Assembly (NCBI RefSeq): GCF_000143415.4
Contig: NW_003314290.1
Span: 1,788,454-1,852,453 of the forward strand
Length of the DNA: 64,000 bases
Direction: 5' to 3'
Source of the DNA: Selaginella moellendorffii
Taxonomy: Eukaryota; Streptophyta; Lycopodiopsida; Selaginellales; Selaginellaceae
Shown: in pieces, positions 20,626-30,649 of the stretch
Layout: each line of letters opens with the position of its first letter
How positions within the stretch are numbered: the first letter of the stretch is position 1
The notes under the pieces: model-generated
The model's input: only the letters and a program-made list of their open reading frames with translations
Told to the model about the DNA's origin: nothing
Database searches by the model: none
Made by a program: the position numbers and the translations under genes

Positions 20626-21612
20626 TCACTCTCGCAAGAAGCTAGCGATTTCGTCCAAGACAAGGACGTATTCCTGGCAGCTAGCGTCCCCCACGGCGTA
20701 GAATCCATGGGAAGCGTTTTCATAGTCGATGAGCTTCACGGCATTGCCAGCGTCTTCCAAGATCCTTGCAAACTCTACCTGGCGATCGTAGAGGAGATCC
20801 TTGCCGCCCACCACCACTAGCGCTCTCGGCAGTTCCCCGGCCCCCAACCTCGCGAGATCTCCCGGAAATTCCAGCGTCGGGTTGCAAAATGGATGATCCC
20901 GGTCGGCCGCGCCCTCGGGGAGCGTCGCCAGCCAGCAGAAATCGGTGGTGTCGAGCGTGATCATCGGATTGGAGGACCCGAGCTTGAGCTCCGACTCGGT
21001 CCTGGACGTGCCTCCATAGAAGGGCTGGAGGAGGATCTGGCCGGCGAGCGGGATTCCATCCTGGGCAGCGCGCAATGCCACTCGGGCTGCGAGATTTCCC
21101 CCGGCGCTGTCGCCCATGACGAAGATCTTGGAGAAATCCGCGTGAGCGAAAGCGTCTTGATCGCTGCTGCTCTTGGCGATCCCTCGGACCCATTTGAGGG
21201 CGTCGTAGCCATCGTCGTAGGCCGCCGGGAGCCTGTGCTCCGGAGCTAGGCGGTAATTCACAGACACCACGATCGCTCCCAGCTTCCTGGACAGGGCCTC
21301 GCAAAATCTGTGAACGATCGCATTCGCGGCGCTCAAGTAGATGAATCCTCCCCCGTGGTAGAAGATCACGATGGGCAGCGTGCTGCGATTCTCCAGCTCT
21401 TCCGGACGGAAAACTCTCACCCACAGTCCCCGATCCTTGTCGAGAATCACGTCGCGGCTCGCCACGCCGTCAATGAACGAGGGATTGGCGGGAACCTCCT
21501 CAAAGAACCCCGCAGGGCCTGTTGGTGGAGGAGTGCGCACGTAAGATCCATCCTCTGCGAACACAAAGCCTTCAATTTGCTTGCCGGAGCTCTTGCGCTC
21601 CTCGTCGCCCAT
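20626..21612 (-). CDS. Carboxylesterase, plant CXE class (copy 4, module 2)
   Basis: Single exon, 328 residues from the ATG at 21612 (MGDEERKSSGKQIEGFVFAEDGS). HGGG is at 86-89, Ser169 is in GDSAGGN, Asp272 is in GGKDLLYDR and His302 is in ENASHGFY, so the triad is complete. RLAPEHRLPAAYDDGY is shared with all module copies. It differs from the copy at 33.0 kb at only about fifteen to twenty residues, while the copies at 15.1 and 25.05 kb are broken. The N-terminus resembles 2-hydroxyisoflavanone dehydratase-like plant CXEs, but the substrate is unknown. The gene sits in the left arm of palindrome 1. Confidence 0.92.
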   Translation of the reverse strand: MGDEERKSSGKQIEGFVFAEDGSYVRTPPPTGPAGFFEEVPANPSFIDGVASRDVILDKDRGLWVRVFRPEELENRSTLPIVIFYHGGGFIYLSAANAIVHRFCEALSRKLGAIVVSVNYRLAPEHRLPAAYDDGYDALKWVRGIAKSSSDQDAFAHADFSKIFVMGDSAGGNLAARVALRAAQDGIPLAGQILLQPFYGGTSRTESELKLGSSNPMITLDTTDFCWLATLPEGAADRDHPFCNPTLEFPGDLARLGAGELPRALVVVGGKDLLYDRQVEFARILEDAGNAVKLIDYENASHGFYAVGDASCQEYVLVLDEIASFLRE

Positions 21613-22139
21613 TCTTTCGGTGCTAGGTGGGCGGCCTTCCGGTCTCACAACCACACATTTAAATCGTTGAAATGGCCAAGAGCGTGACTTGTCGGTTTGC
21701 AGAAATTCTAAAGCTTTCCTTTTCGTTTCTACGCTGGTATGAAAAAAAAATCAAATTAAAATCTCTCTAAGAATGTTTAAGCTTTTCTACTTAGGGCTCT
21801 TTAAGTTAATTAATACTACATAACTAAACATACTTAATCACAACGACTAATCTTTGTAACTGAGCATCGTGCCCTAAAGCTCTCCCAGGATATGGCGGCA
21901 CAGCTCAGGAGAGCGTTGGATGAGTCTGGATCTAGTACTGGACAATCTGGGTCTTTTTTGTGGAAGATCTCACCAATAGCTTTTCCTTTGCTATTCAGCA
22001 GGAAAAGAAAAACAAATGCAAACTAAACATCACATAACACAATGATTTGCTAACTGCCCTGAAAACGGCTTATTTAATCAAATTAAAAGCTCTGATTAAT
22101 CCATTTTAGCTAAACTCACAAAGCATCGTGCCCTAGGAT
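21613..22139. other. AT-rich spacer with a short copy of the unknown family 5' end
   Basis: The CXE upstream region gives way to AT-rich DNA. 21891-21955 repeats the first codons of the unknown family (ATGGCGGCACAGCTCAGGAG, then GATGAGTCTGG) with deletions, followed by unrelated DNA. The complete gene begins about 250 bp further on, so its 5' end was duplicated locally. Confidence 0.65.
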
Positions 22140-23045
22140 ATGGCGGCACAACTCAGGAGAAAGCTCTGGGATGAGTCTGTGATTTTGGGTCAAGTTCTCG
22201 ACACTCTGGGTCACAGGCAGTGGCAGTACTCGGCCTTCTACAGCGCTGTGGAGTTCGCTCTGTGCAGGTTAGAACACAGGATCCAGCGGGTGTGGAGCAA
22301 TGCCTGCAAGCAGGCCAATGTGAGAGAATACGCCGCCACCAACGCCATCGTCCGGGAGAGGCTGTCGTACCTAAGCGACGATGAGTTGTGCTACTACGGT
22401 ATTTGGAGTGACGACCTCACTTACACCAACGTTCGCCTTTGCGTCGACAGCTACAAGAGGAGGCCGACATCGATAGAGGCAGTCCAGGAAGAGCTCCAGC
22501 AGCAGCAGCAGCAGCAGGAGATGCCGTTGCTTAGTCCACCTCTGATCAAGTACATCAGGGCCAAGCCCAGCATACCCCGTGATATCCGAGGGCGTGGCCC
22601 GGGATTGCAAAAGTTTCGGCAAGAGCTGGTTTCTTGGGTGGAGCGGGACCTGTTCGGTGGTGTTGGGTCGCTGGAGATGCAGGCGCGGCTGGTGTTTGAT
22701 GCGCGGGTGCTGGCGCACGAGTGGGAGGAGTTGTTCGGTTTCAGGTGCTGCGAGTATGAGCTGCTGGTGGACAAGAACCTGAGCACGCCTGATGTTGTTT
22801 TCAATGAAAATTGTGGTCCTTTTGATCAGGAGAAGTATGACAAACTTGTCGTGCAGCTGGAAGCGGGAAAGATGATCGCGGTGTGTTGCGGCTTCAACAA
22901 GCTTTCCACTTGGCCAGGGAATGCATGTGTGGATCTCTTCAACTTTCAAGTGGGGGGTGTGGAGGAGTTGATCAAGCGGTACGGTGAGCTCAGGTTTAAG
23001 GTGAATCCCAAGAGAAGACGAGCATATGACCGCAACTCCGAATGA
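22140..23045 (+). CDS. Unknown plant gene family, copy B (intact, 301 residues)
   Basis: I do not recognise this family. It is a single open exon starting MAAQLRRKLWDESVILGQVLD. Visible parts: a helical N-terminal half with WQYSAFYSAVEFALCRLEHR; GIWSDDLTYTNVRLCVDSYK (about residues 87-106); a poly-Gln run (about 120-127) encoded by CAG repeats; KYIRAKPSIPRDIRGRGPG (about 137-155); VSWVERDLFGGVGSLEMQ; LVFDARVLAHEWEELFGF; and a C-terminal VDLFNFQVGGVEELIKRYGE followed by a basic KVNPKRRRAYDR that may be a nuclear signal. No signal peptide or membrane segment is seen. Five other copies are in this window, four of them clearly broken. It ends near the centre of palindrome 1. Confidence 0.7.
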   Translation: MAAQLRRKLWDESVILGQVLDTLGHRQWQYSAFYSAVEFALCRLEHRIQRVWSNACKQANVREYAATNAIVRERLSYLSDDELCYYGIWSDDLTYTNVRLCVDSYKRRPTSIEAVQEELQQQQQQQEMPLLSPPLIKYIRAKPSIPRDIRGRGPGLQKFRQELVSWVERDLFGGVGSLEMQARLVFDARVLAHEWEELFGFRCCEYELLVDKNLSTPDVVFNENCGPFDQEKYDKLVVQLEAGKMIAVCCGFNKLSTWPGNACVDLFNFQVGGVEELIKRYGELRFKVNPKRRRAYDRNSE

Positions 23046-23239
23046 ACACAAGTCTTGGTTGGATAGATGGACTTTGGTAATAGAGTTTGTGTAGCTTACC
23101 TCTTCCTATATGAGATTCATGATCTTGGACGAAAATTTACAACACACACACACACACGGGGAGCTAGCGCAGTAATGGAGCCGAGGCTACCACAACCAGG
23201 GTGGCCCTCAGGCTTCTTTTCTTGCGAAGAAGAGCCTTC

Positions 23240-23830
23240 TGTGTCAATTTTTCTGGAGTGAGATGGCCTTGCTCGGCTCTGTCGACATAGAGATGTCCAT
23301 ATGATCTTTTCTGGCATGCTGCCAACCACTGAGTTTTCCTCAGCTCCGATATCCAGCCATCGACCGTTGCATAGCGATGATCCTTCTCGTGCTGGATGCT
23401 GTTATCGACGACTGAGGTCTTGTCCGCCGACAATGTCGTTTGGCCTGCTAAGAGCATGCACTTGAAATGGCCAGCATCGAGTTCCAGTAAACCAAGATCT
23501 TGGTTTCGAAGCTTTATGCTTGGGCACAGGGACAGTGCTCGGTCGATGTTGACGCAGGAGACGATGTTCTTCTCCGAGTGCATGCTCTTGGACGGTAGCA
23601 GGCCAAGCGACATTGTCGGCGGTTGCCTGGACAAGACCTCAGTCGTTGATCACAGCGTCCAGCACGAGAAGGATCATCTCTATGCAATGGTTGATGGCCG
23701 GTTATCGGAGCTGATGAAAACTCAGTGGTTGGCAGCATGCCAGAAAAGATCATATGGACATCTCTACGTCAACAGAGCCGAGCAAGGCCATCTCACTCCA
23801 GAAAAATTGACGCAGAAGGCTCTTCTTCGC
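23240..23830. pseudogene. PPR-derived fragments at the centre of palindrome 1
   Basis: Both inner arms carry text like the PPR gene at 50.36-52.15 kb: VVDHSVQHEKDHLYAMVDG on the plus strand (23640-23700) and the mirror copy on the minus strand (about 23435-23340). The spacer 23460-23579 matches the minus strand of that gene around its NLVSWNSML to EKNIVSW region (50.88-51.01 kb), with a shared internal deletion and a novel GATCTTGGTTTCGAAGCTTT word. None of it is a usable PPR gene. Confidence 0.75.
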
Positions 23831-23999
23831 AAGAAAAGAAGCCTGAGGGCCACCCCAGTTGTGGTAGCCTTGGCTCCATTACCACGCTAGCTCCGTGTTG
23901 TAAATTTTCGTCCAAGATCACTCATGAATCTCATATAGGAAGAGGTAAGCTACACAAACTCTATTACCAAAGTCCATCTATCCAACCAAGACTTGTGTT

Positions 24000-24259
24000 C
24001 ATTCGGTGTTGTGGTCATATGCTTGTCTTCTCTTGGGATTCACCTTGAATCTGAGCTCACCGTACCGCTTGATCAGCTCCTCCTCACCCCCCACTTGAAA
24101 GTTGAAGAGATCCATGCATGCATTCCCCAGCCAAGCAGAAAGCCACCACACGCCACGATCATCTTTCCCGCTTCCAGATGCTCGACAAGTTCGTCATACT
24201 TCTCCTGATCAAAAGGACCACACTTTTCGTCAAAAACAACATCCGGCATAGGAAGAGCT

Positions 24260-24290
<31 letters not shown>

Positions 24291-24845
24291 CGGCAGGAGA
24301 TGCCGTTGCTTAGCCTGCCTCTGATCAAGTACATCAGGGCCAAGCCCAGCATACACTGTGAGATCCGAGGGCGTGGCCCGGGATCACGAAAGTTTCGGCA
24401 AGAGCTCGTTTTTTGGGTGGAGCTGGACCTGTTTGGTGGTGTTGGGTCGCTGGAGATGCAGGCGTGGCTGGTGTTTGATGCGCGGGTGCTGGCGCATGAG
24501 TGGGAGGAGTTGTTCAGTTTCAGGTGCTGCGAGCATGAGCCACTGGTGGACAAGAACCTGAGCCTCCTCTTGTAGCTGTCGACGCAAAGGCAAACGTTGG
24601 TGTACGTGAGGTCGTCGCTCCAAATACCTTCGTAGCACAAGTCATCACTCAGGTACAAGGGCCTCTCGCAGATGACGGCCTTGGCAACGGTGTATTCACT
24701 CACACTAGCCTACTTGCATGCATTGCGCCACACCCGCTGGATCCTGTGCTCTAACCTGCACAGAGCAAACTCCACAACGCCATAGAAGCCCGCATACTGC
24801 CACTGCCTGTAACCACCCAAAATCGCAGATTCTCCAGAGCTTTTT
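24000..24845 (-). pseudogene. Unknown gene family, copy C (internal segment inverted)
   Basis: Overall the copy runs on the minus strand: the 5' part lies at 24.84-24.57 kb (YLSDDLCYEGIWSDDLTYTN) and the 3' end at 24.24-24.0 kb (down to the shared 3' flank). The middle, about 24246-24572, with the CAG run, KYIRAKPSIHCEIRGRGPG and the AHEWEELF region, reads on the plus strand instead. Flanks meet cleanly at GACAAGAACCTGAGC | CTCCTCTTGTAGCTG. The copy is therefore broken by an inversion of about 330 bp, besides small indels. Confidence 0.8.
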
Positions 24846-25052
24846 AAGTATGTAGTTATTAATTAAATTAAGTATTTAAGTAGACAAGCTAAAACATGCT
24901 TAGAGAGCTTTTAATTAGTTTTTTTTTAATTATGTGTATATTAGAAACGAAAAAGAAAGCTTTAGAATTTCCGCAAACCGACAAGTCGGGCATTTCAATG
25001 ATTTAAATGTGTCGTTGTGAGACCGGAAGGCCCACCCACCTAGCACCGAAAA

Positions 25053-26018
25053 ATGGGCGACGAGGAGCGCAGAGCTCTGGCAATCAAATTGGAGGCTTTG
25101 TGTTTGCAGAGGATGGCTCTCCACCAACAGGCCCTGCGTGGTTCTTTGCGGAGGTTCCCGCCAATCCCGCGTCCATTGACGGCGTGGCGAGCCGCGACGT
25201 GATTCTCGACAAGGATCGGGGACTTTGGGTGAGAGTTTTCCGTCTGGAAGAGCTGGAGAACCGCACGCTGCCCATCGTCATCTTCTACCACGGGGGAGGA
25301 TTCGTCTACATGAGCGCCGCGAATGCGATCTTTCACAGATTTTGCGAGGCCCTGTCCAGGAAGCTGGGAGCGATCGTGGTGTCTGTGAATTACCGCCTAG
25401 CTCCGGAGCACAGGCTCCCGGCGGCCTACGACGATGGCTACGACGCCCTCAACTGGGTCCGAGAGATCGCCAAGAGCAGCAGCGATCAAGACGCTTTCGC
25501 TCACGCGGATTTCTCCAAGATCTTCGTTATGGGCGACAGCGCCGGGGGAAATCTCGCAGCCCGCGTGGCATTGCGCGCTGCCCAGGATGGAATCCCGCTC
25601 GCCGGCCAGATCCTCCTCCAGCCCTTCTATGGAGGCACGTCCAGGACCGAGTCGGAGCTCAGGCTGGGTCCTCCGACCCGATGATCACGCTACGCATCAC
25701 CGATTTTTGCTGGCTGGCGGCGCTCCCCGAGGGAGCGGTCGACCGCGATCATCCATCTTGCAACATGACGCTGGAATTACCTGGAGATCTCGCGAGATTG
25801 GGGGCCAGGGGACTGGCGAGAGCGCTAGTGGTGGTGGGCGGCAAGGATGTCCTCCACGATCACCAGGTAGAGTTTGCAAAGATCTTAGAAGACGCTGGCA
25901 ATGCCGTGAAGCTCATCGAGTATGAAAACGCTTCCCATGGATTCTACCTCGTGGGGACGATAGCTGCCAGGAATCCGTCCTTGTCTTGGACGAAGTCGCT
26001 AGCTTCTTGCGAGAGTGA
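25053..26018 (+). pseudogene. CXE carboxylesterase pseudogene (module 3)
   Basis: Mirror copy of CXE copy 4. It starts with ATGGGCGACGAGGAGCGC and shifts frame within about 10 codons (the GFVFAEDGS frame is recovered from about 25084). The frame then runs through HGGGFVYMSAANAIF and GDSAGGN intact. A 1-base deletion near 25670 (CTGGGTCC against CTCGGGTCC) breaks it after SRTESELRLG. Downstream text is readable in another frame (ITDFCWLAALPEGAVDRDHP, ENASHGFY) and shifts again near the end. All catalytic residues are still encoded, but not in one frame. Confidence 0.85.
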
Positions 26019-26300
26019 CCCCTGGCTTGCCGCTATTGACCCGCGTTGAATAATGTTGACTATGTTTACTGACGGGTTGACTGGCGGTCAGAGCTGACGG
26101 GATTGGATGTACACAAGCTTTGGCAGCCATTCACGAAGATGGCATTTCTTCCTTTTGTCTTTGCGGTGTCACCAGGCAGCCTTCTCTCATTCCACTGCGC
26201 ATTCCCTTCCAACCAACAGTGCTTGATGGGTGTTGGATTGGATTCAAAAGAACAATAGTTGTAGTGTTAGATGTTCATCAAAGTTTATGAATCCAAACGA

Positions 26301-26960
26301 TTATATGTTCTTGAGTGTGCACAGCACGCCCAAGGGGAGACTGGGCTCAAAGAAGCTTCCACTCAAGATTTGCCTCGTGATGATCCGGTTTGCTGCTTCG
26401 GTGGATGGATTCTTACAAGTCGTTGACGCCACCGTCTTCCCCACCATCACTTTGCTCTGCCCGCATTGCACCTCAAAGTTGTAGTTGTAGTTCCCTCCAA
26501 TCCCGGTGGCAAACTGGAATCCTGTAAAGTCAACTATGGTCAGAAACACGTTGACAGCCTATGTTCTTGCTTGAGGGTGAGCGAGTATTTTATGTCGTAA
26601 GTGTTGATGTAGATTATAGTGCTGCCTGGGAGCTGGCTATGGAGGTTGCTTTCAAAGCCTGCTTGAACAATTAAGACTAGCGAAACAGAATGACATTTTA
26701 TCTCATTTCATTGTAGTGCTGCATGACTTGATAGCGCACCCGGCTTGATCGTAGCCCACTTGGAGTTTGTGAGGGAGTATGGGATGCAGCCCTGGGGCCC
26801 AACGTACGAGAGCAGGAATGCTCGTCCTCCCTCGCCATTGAATCTGTGTAGATTCAATGCAAACACACAGAAGAATAAAGAATCACTTCCCGGAAAATGT
26901 ATGCCTTTAGCTGTTCATAGCTGAAGTCGTTCCCCCTGCGTTGAGAGAGTTCCCTGGGAC
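26301..26960 (-). pseudogene. GDSL lipase pseudogene (module 3, 5' truncated)
   Basis: Mirror copy of the pseudogene at 19.6-20.34 kb. The last exon reads ATGIGGNYNYNFEVQCGQSK and SGSFFEPSLPLGVLC, but the WDGVHYTEAANR block (catalytic Asp and His) has lost its first half (NPSTEAANRIITRQ). Exon 4 remnants (26560-26850) are disrupted, and the upstream end lies in the same intron-2 position as the other truncated copies. Exons 1 and 2 are absent. Confidence 0.85.
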
Positions 26961-27029
26961 ATCACGATTGATCGAGCGAGAGCAAAAATCACTACAATAT
27001 AGCTATCAATCTTGGAGAACGGCATGGAA

Positions 27030-27165
27030 TGGATTCGTGGCGAAACTAATTTGAGAGAGAGGTGGTCGTGGACGGGTGACGTGTCACCGCCGGTCGCGGA
27101 CTCGAATCCGGCCCACTCCCGAAAATTCCAAACGCGTCGCGGTTTGAATCGCCTTCCTTGTAACC
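27030..27165 (+). repeat. tRNA-related SINE-like unit
   Basis: This copy carries a degenerate A-box (TGGCGAAACTAATTTGAG, 27037 onward), then GTGGACGGGTGACGTGTCACC, a B-box-like GGACTCGAATCC (about 27096-27107) and the shared tail CCAAACGCGTCGCGG. It is in mirror position to the unit at 19.5 kb. Confidence 0.5.
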
Positions 27166-27430
27166 ATCATTTTCTTGAGGCTCTTCAAAGTTCAAATTCC
27201 TCGTGCCGTTCCGCATCAACGAAGAGCAGCGCCATCGCAAGCAGCAGCAGCTACCGATGATCCAATACCGATGATCCAATTCCAGCCGGCGCCTTCCCGT
27301 TCCAAGACGAATCCACAAAAGGATCCACGCCCCAACGAAAACGGGTTTCTAGATTTTCTACTTCCCAGTGCGCTTTATTGCTTGGCGTCATTGAAATGTT
27401 TTTTTAGCGCTTCTCGCAAGAGCCCTAAAA
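27166..27430. other. Mosaic: proline-rich gene, DRP1 tail and PPR/R3HCC1L promoter fragments
   Basis: 27215-27320 resembles 6340-6570 (CAGCAGCAGCAGCTACCGAT, then CCAAGACGAATCCACAAAA). 27335-27365 is the DRP1 3' flank, inverted. 27380-27445 is the PPR580/R3HCC1L intergenic DNA ending in CTCAGCTATGGTG, the start region of the R3HCC1L-like gene. Confidence 0.65.
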
Positions 27431-27433
27431 TCT

Positions 27434-27700
27434 CAGCTATGGTGGCACAGTTTTTGCAGGGACGAAGAAGAAGGATACCGGAGCTTTGAGAGTTTTCTTT
27501 GCGGGAGAAAGCCGCTCACGACAACCCTGCATCAAAGCCACCACAGCTCCCTCCTTATAGACTTGGAGCCTCTGACATCCGCCTACAAGGAGATTCACGG
27601 TCCAGGAGAAGGAGGAGCACAACCAGCGGTCGCTGGCCAGAGAGAAGCTGCGAGAAGAAACCTGGGGAGGCAAGTGAGCACTCACAATGAAGTAGTCAAT
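27434..27700 (+). pseudogene. R3HCC1L-like pseudogene (module 3, internally deleted)
   Basis: The copy starts at the parental ATG region, jumps over most of exon 1 (TTTTTGCAGGG), keeps a piece of exon 3 (GAGAAAGCCGCTCACGACA) and then runs straight into the last exon (ACTTGGAGCCTCTGACATCC ... GAGAAGCTGCGAGAAGAAAC). Exons 4 and 5 and most of exon 3 are gone. Confidence 0.75.
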
Positions 27701-27739
27701 TGAAGAAACTTTCGTGGCCAATGAAGAGTCTTCTGGAAA

Positions 27740-27870
27740 GTCTCTAGGCCTTCTTGACTTCTGGCAAGCCTTGGATCTCTGGGATGGTGGACATGTTGAT
27801 ACTGCAAAGACTAGTAGAACGTTTGCTGGTGATGCAATCGTCACCCCGTGGTTGAGTTTGGTTTGAAAAA
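27740..27870 (-). pseudogene. Cysteine protease 3' fragment
   Basis: On the minus strand this matches the last exon of the papain-like gene at 55.6-55.8 kb (AACCACGGGGTGACGATTG, then ACTAGTCTTTGCAGTATCAA). The 3' end faces the R3HCC1L fragment, as at 17.6 kb. Confidence 0.65.
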
Positions 27871-27955
27871 CCCCTCTTTGTTAGTGAGAAACCCATTGTT
27901 GCCTTTGCTAAAACGCTTACTTTGCCTGCCAAGTTGACACACTTGAGGCATTTGC

Positions 27956-28207
27956 TTGTCGAGAAGATCTGCAAGTTTTCTGGGCTCACACTATGCAAGA
28001 GCATTCCATGTTGCCGGATCTCTCATCCCAGCACCACCGTCAAGATCTCTCTTGCTCCGCCCTCCAAAGTGTGCTTCTCAAGTTGACAAGTTGCGGGCTC
28101 TTAGCAATGCAAAGGCTAGACGGGCGCTTAGCATGCTTCCACACTGCACTACTCAAGTTTGGATGAGCTTTGTCTCTCTCAGCAAGGCCAACTCCCATCT
28201 TATTTGA
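27956..28207 (+). other. Unrecognised repeat with an open frame (copy 2 of 3)
   Basis: An 83-codon frame, MSRRSASFLGSHYARAFHVA ... LSMLPHCTTQVWMSF, is homologous to those at 17841 and 30597 (minus). No known domain. Confidence 0.4.
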
Positions 28208-28259
28208 TGCAATAGGGGGCAGGAGCTTTCTTGGGTGACCGAAGAAGCTTTGCTGGATG

Positions 28260-29071
28260 AGGAAGCCCCCTGTGCTGTAGACATTAATTATGCATAGCCA
28301 TACTAAGTATGCATGGGAGCTTTTTTTGGCAATGAAAATAAAAGATCAAACAACATGGAACACAATCATAACTGCATTTGCTCAAGAAGGGCATTTTTGC
28401 GAAACTGCAAAAGTTCAAGACAAAATGCCTAATCTGAGGGGGGCATTTGCTCCATATCAATTCTGGACCAATTGTAAACTTGGGACATGTGCTCTGTGCT
28501 TTTACAGCATTTTAGAGTGGGGAACTAAACACATATTTGAAGTTGTACAGCAAAATCTTGTTACAATGTATTGAGTTTCTCATCCAAATGTGGTGGCCCT
28601 TGCTTCCCAAGACCCCAACTCGTCACTTGAAGAATACTTTGTGAAAACCAGAATGCAAGATGTTAAAGGAGTTCACGAGATTCTCATCAATGGAAATTCT
28701 CCAACAAACCAAAAGGAAGCCGCAAAGGTTTGGAGTTTCTCTATGGCCATTGGTCCACTGCAATTTGTGGGAAGAACCTACGATTTAAACTAATCACGTT
28801 GAAAAGATTACAATTCTATAGACTCTTTTTTGCTCATTGTGTGGAAGCCTTGGAAGGCCGTGGAAACACAAGTTCTTTTTTTTATAAGATCAAACCAAAG
28901 CATGCTAGGGTGGGAAAGGATGTACTTAAAAAGATTGAGCACTGGGAATCCCATGGTAAACTTCCAGACGAAGTTCGGGGATTGGCAAAACCCTATTGCA
29001 AGATCTGTCTAATGATGGGCAAGCTCTTGCTGTAAGCCTGCTTGCTTGACCTTGTGTTTGACAACATCCTG
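28260..29071 (+). pseudogene. PPR-like and unrecognised coding remnants, left arm of palindrome 2
   Basis: One PPR-like motif is visible (DQTTWNTIITAFAQEGHF, 28340-28395) in a 94-codon frame. Downstream frames (SSLEEYFVKTRMQDVKGVHE; LIVWKPWKAVETQVLFF) overlap in different phases, and I cannot assign them. Mirror versions lie at 29.27-30.12 kb. I see no intact gene. Confidence 0.45.
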
Positions 29072-29194
29072 AAATAGCCCAGGCTCCAAGCATCGAGTTC
29101 TAGTAAACCAGGATCTTGGTTTCGAAGCTTTACGCTCGGGCACAGGGACAGTGCTTGGTCGACGTTGACGCAGGAGACAATGTTCTTCTCTGGG
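29072..29194 (-). pseudogene. PPR-derived core at the centre of palindrome 2
   Basis: This is the same derived sequence as the centre of palindrome 1: AGCATCGAGTTCTAGTAAAC, GATCTTGGTTTCGAAGCTTT, GGGCACAGGGACAGTGCT and GACGCAGGAGACAATGTTCT. Both centres share an insertion and a deletion relative to the PPR gene at 50.88-51.01 kb. Confidence 0.75.
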
Positions 29195-30315
29195 ATGCTG
29201 TCAAACACAAGGTCAATGATCATCATGTTCCAAGCAAGCAAGCTCATAGCAAGAGCTTGCCCACCACTAAACAAATCTTGCAATAGGCCTCTGCCAATCC
29301 TTGAATTTCGTCTGGAAGTTTACTATAGGATTCCTAATGCTCAATCTCTTTAAATGCATCTTTTCCCACCCTAGCATGCTTTGGTTAATTGTTATAAAAA
29401 AAAGAACTTGTGTTTCCACGGCCTTCCAAGGCTTCCACACAATGAGCAAACAAGAGTCTCTACAATCATAGTCTTCTCAATATCATTAGTTTGAATTGTA
29501 GGTTCTCCCCACAAATTGCAATGGACCAATAGCTATAGAGAAACTCTAAAGCCTTTGCGGCTTTCTCTTGGTTTGCTGGAGAATTTCCATTGATGAGAAT
29601 CTCGTGAACTCCTTTAACATCTTGCATTCTGGTTTTCGCAAAGTATTCTTCAAGTGACCATTTGGGGTGTCGGGAAGCAAAAGCCACCACATTTGGATGA
29701 GAAACTCAATACATTGTAACAAAATCTTGCTGTATGGTTTCAAATATGCACTTAGTTCCCCACTTTAGAATGTTGTAGAAGCATAGAGCACATGTCCCAA
29801 GTTTACAATTGATCTAGAATTGATATAGAGTAAATGCCCCCCTCAGCTTAGGCATTTTGTCTTGAACTTGTGCAACTTTGTAAAAATGCCCTTCCTGGGA
29901 AATGCAGTCATGATTGTGTTCCATGTTGTTTGATCTTTTTTTTTTTTTGCCAAAAAAAGTTTCCATACATACTTAGTATAGCTATGCATAATTAGTGTTT
30001 GCAGCACAAAATTCCAAACCCGAATGGGTTTGAAACCGATCATTCTCATGTTTTTCATCACATTTTGCAGATTCCCATTTTGGACATCTGCAAATACATA
30101 AATAATCCATGTCACAAAATTTTGGTCACTCCACCATGTTTGTTGCTACTGCTGCAGTGATGAGAGAGGAAGAGGAGGAAGAAACTTGTTGCTCTAATCT
30201 CGTCTGCAACACCGACATGGATGAGACAGTGGGCTAGATTTGAGCGGCATAGGGGGGCTTCCTTGTCCAACAAAGCATCTCTAGTCACACAAGAAAGCTC
30301 CTGCCCCCTGCTACA

Positions 30316-30597
30316 TCAGATAGAATGGGAGTTGGCTTTGTTAAGAGAAACAAAGCTCATCCAAGCTTGAGTAGTGCAATGTGGAAGCATACTTAACACC
30401 CATCTGGCCTTTGCATTGTTGAGAGCTTGTGACTTGCTAACTTGAGAAGCACACTCTGGAGGGCGGAGCAAAAGAGATCTTGATGCTAGTGCTGGGTTGA
30501 GAAATCCAGCAACATGGAACACTCTTCCATGGCGTGAGCCTAGAAAAGTTGCAGATTTTCTTGACGAGCAAATGCCTTGAGTGCGTAGATTTGGCAA
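30316..30597 (-). other. Unrecognised repeat with an open frame (copy 3 of 3)
   Basis: A 93-codon frame with CSSRKSATFLGSRHGRVFHV, LLLRPPECASQV and LSMLPHCTTQAWMSF mirrors the copy at 27956-28207. Function unknown. Confidence 0.4.
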
Positions 30598-30649
30598 AGT
30601 AGGGGTTTTAGCAAAGGCGACAATGGGTTTCTCAGTGACAAAGAGGGGT

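Larger units (their letters stand above)
18270..27690. repeat. Imperfect palindrome 1 (arms about 4-5 kb, centre near 23.52 kb)
   Basis: Left arm, in order: R3HCC1L-like copy (-), tRNA-like unit (-), GDSL (+), CXE (-), unknown family (+), PPR fragment (-). The right arm shows the same items in mirror order and opposite strand: PPR fragment (+, 23580-23830), unknown family (-, 24.0-24.84), CXE (+, 25.05-26.02), GDSL (-, 26.3-26.95), tRNA-like (+, 27.03-27.16), R3HCC1L-like (+, 27.43-27.7). The inner arms are very alike, for example 23046-23140 against 23900-23995. A spacer of about 120 bp separates them. Confidence 0.85.
28210..30300. repeat. Imperfect palindrome 2 (inner arms about 0.8-1 kb, centre near 29.13 kb)
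   Basis: The left arm 28.21-29.071 kb is mirrored by 29.195-30.3 kb. For example KYAWELFLAMKIKDQTTWN on plus (28290 on) pairs with KYVWKLFLAKKKKDQTTWN on minus (30070 down), and MLGWERMYLKRLS on plus with MLGWEKMHLKRLS on minus. The symmetry continues outward through the open-frame repeat (27.96 / 30.6), cysteine-protease fragment (27.8 / 30.7), R3HCC1L-like copies (27.5 / 30.9-31.7), tRNA-like units (27.1 / 32.15), GDSL (26.6 / 32.5) and CXE (25.5 / 33.5), so the full arms may reach 8 kb. Confidence 0.8.
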
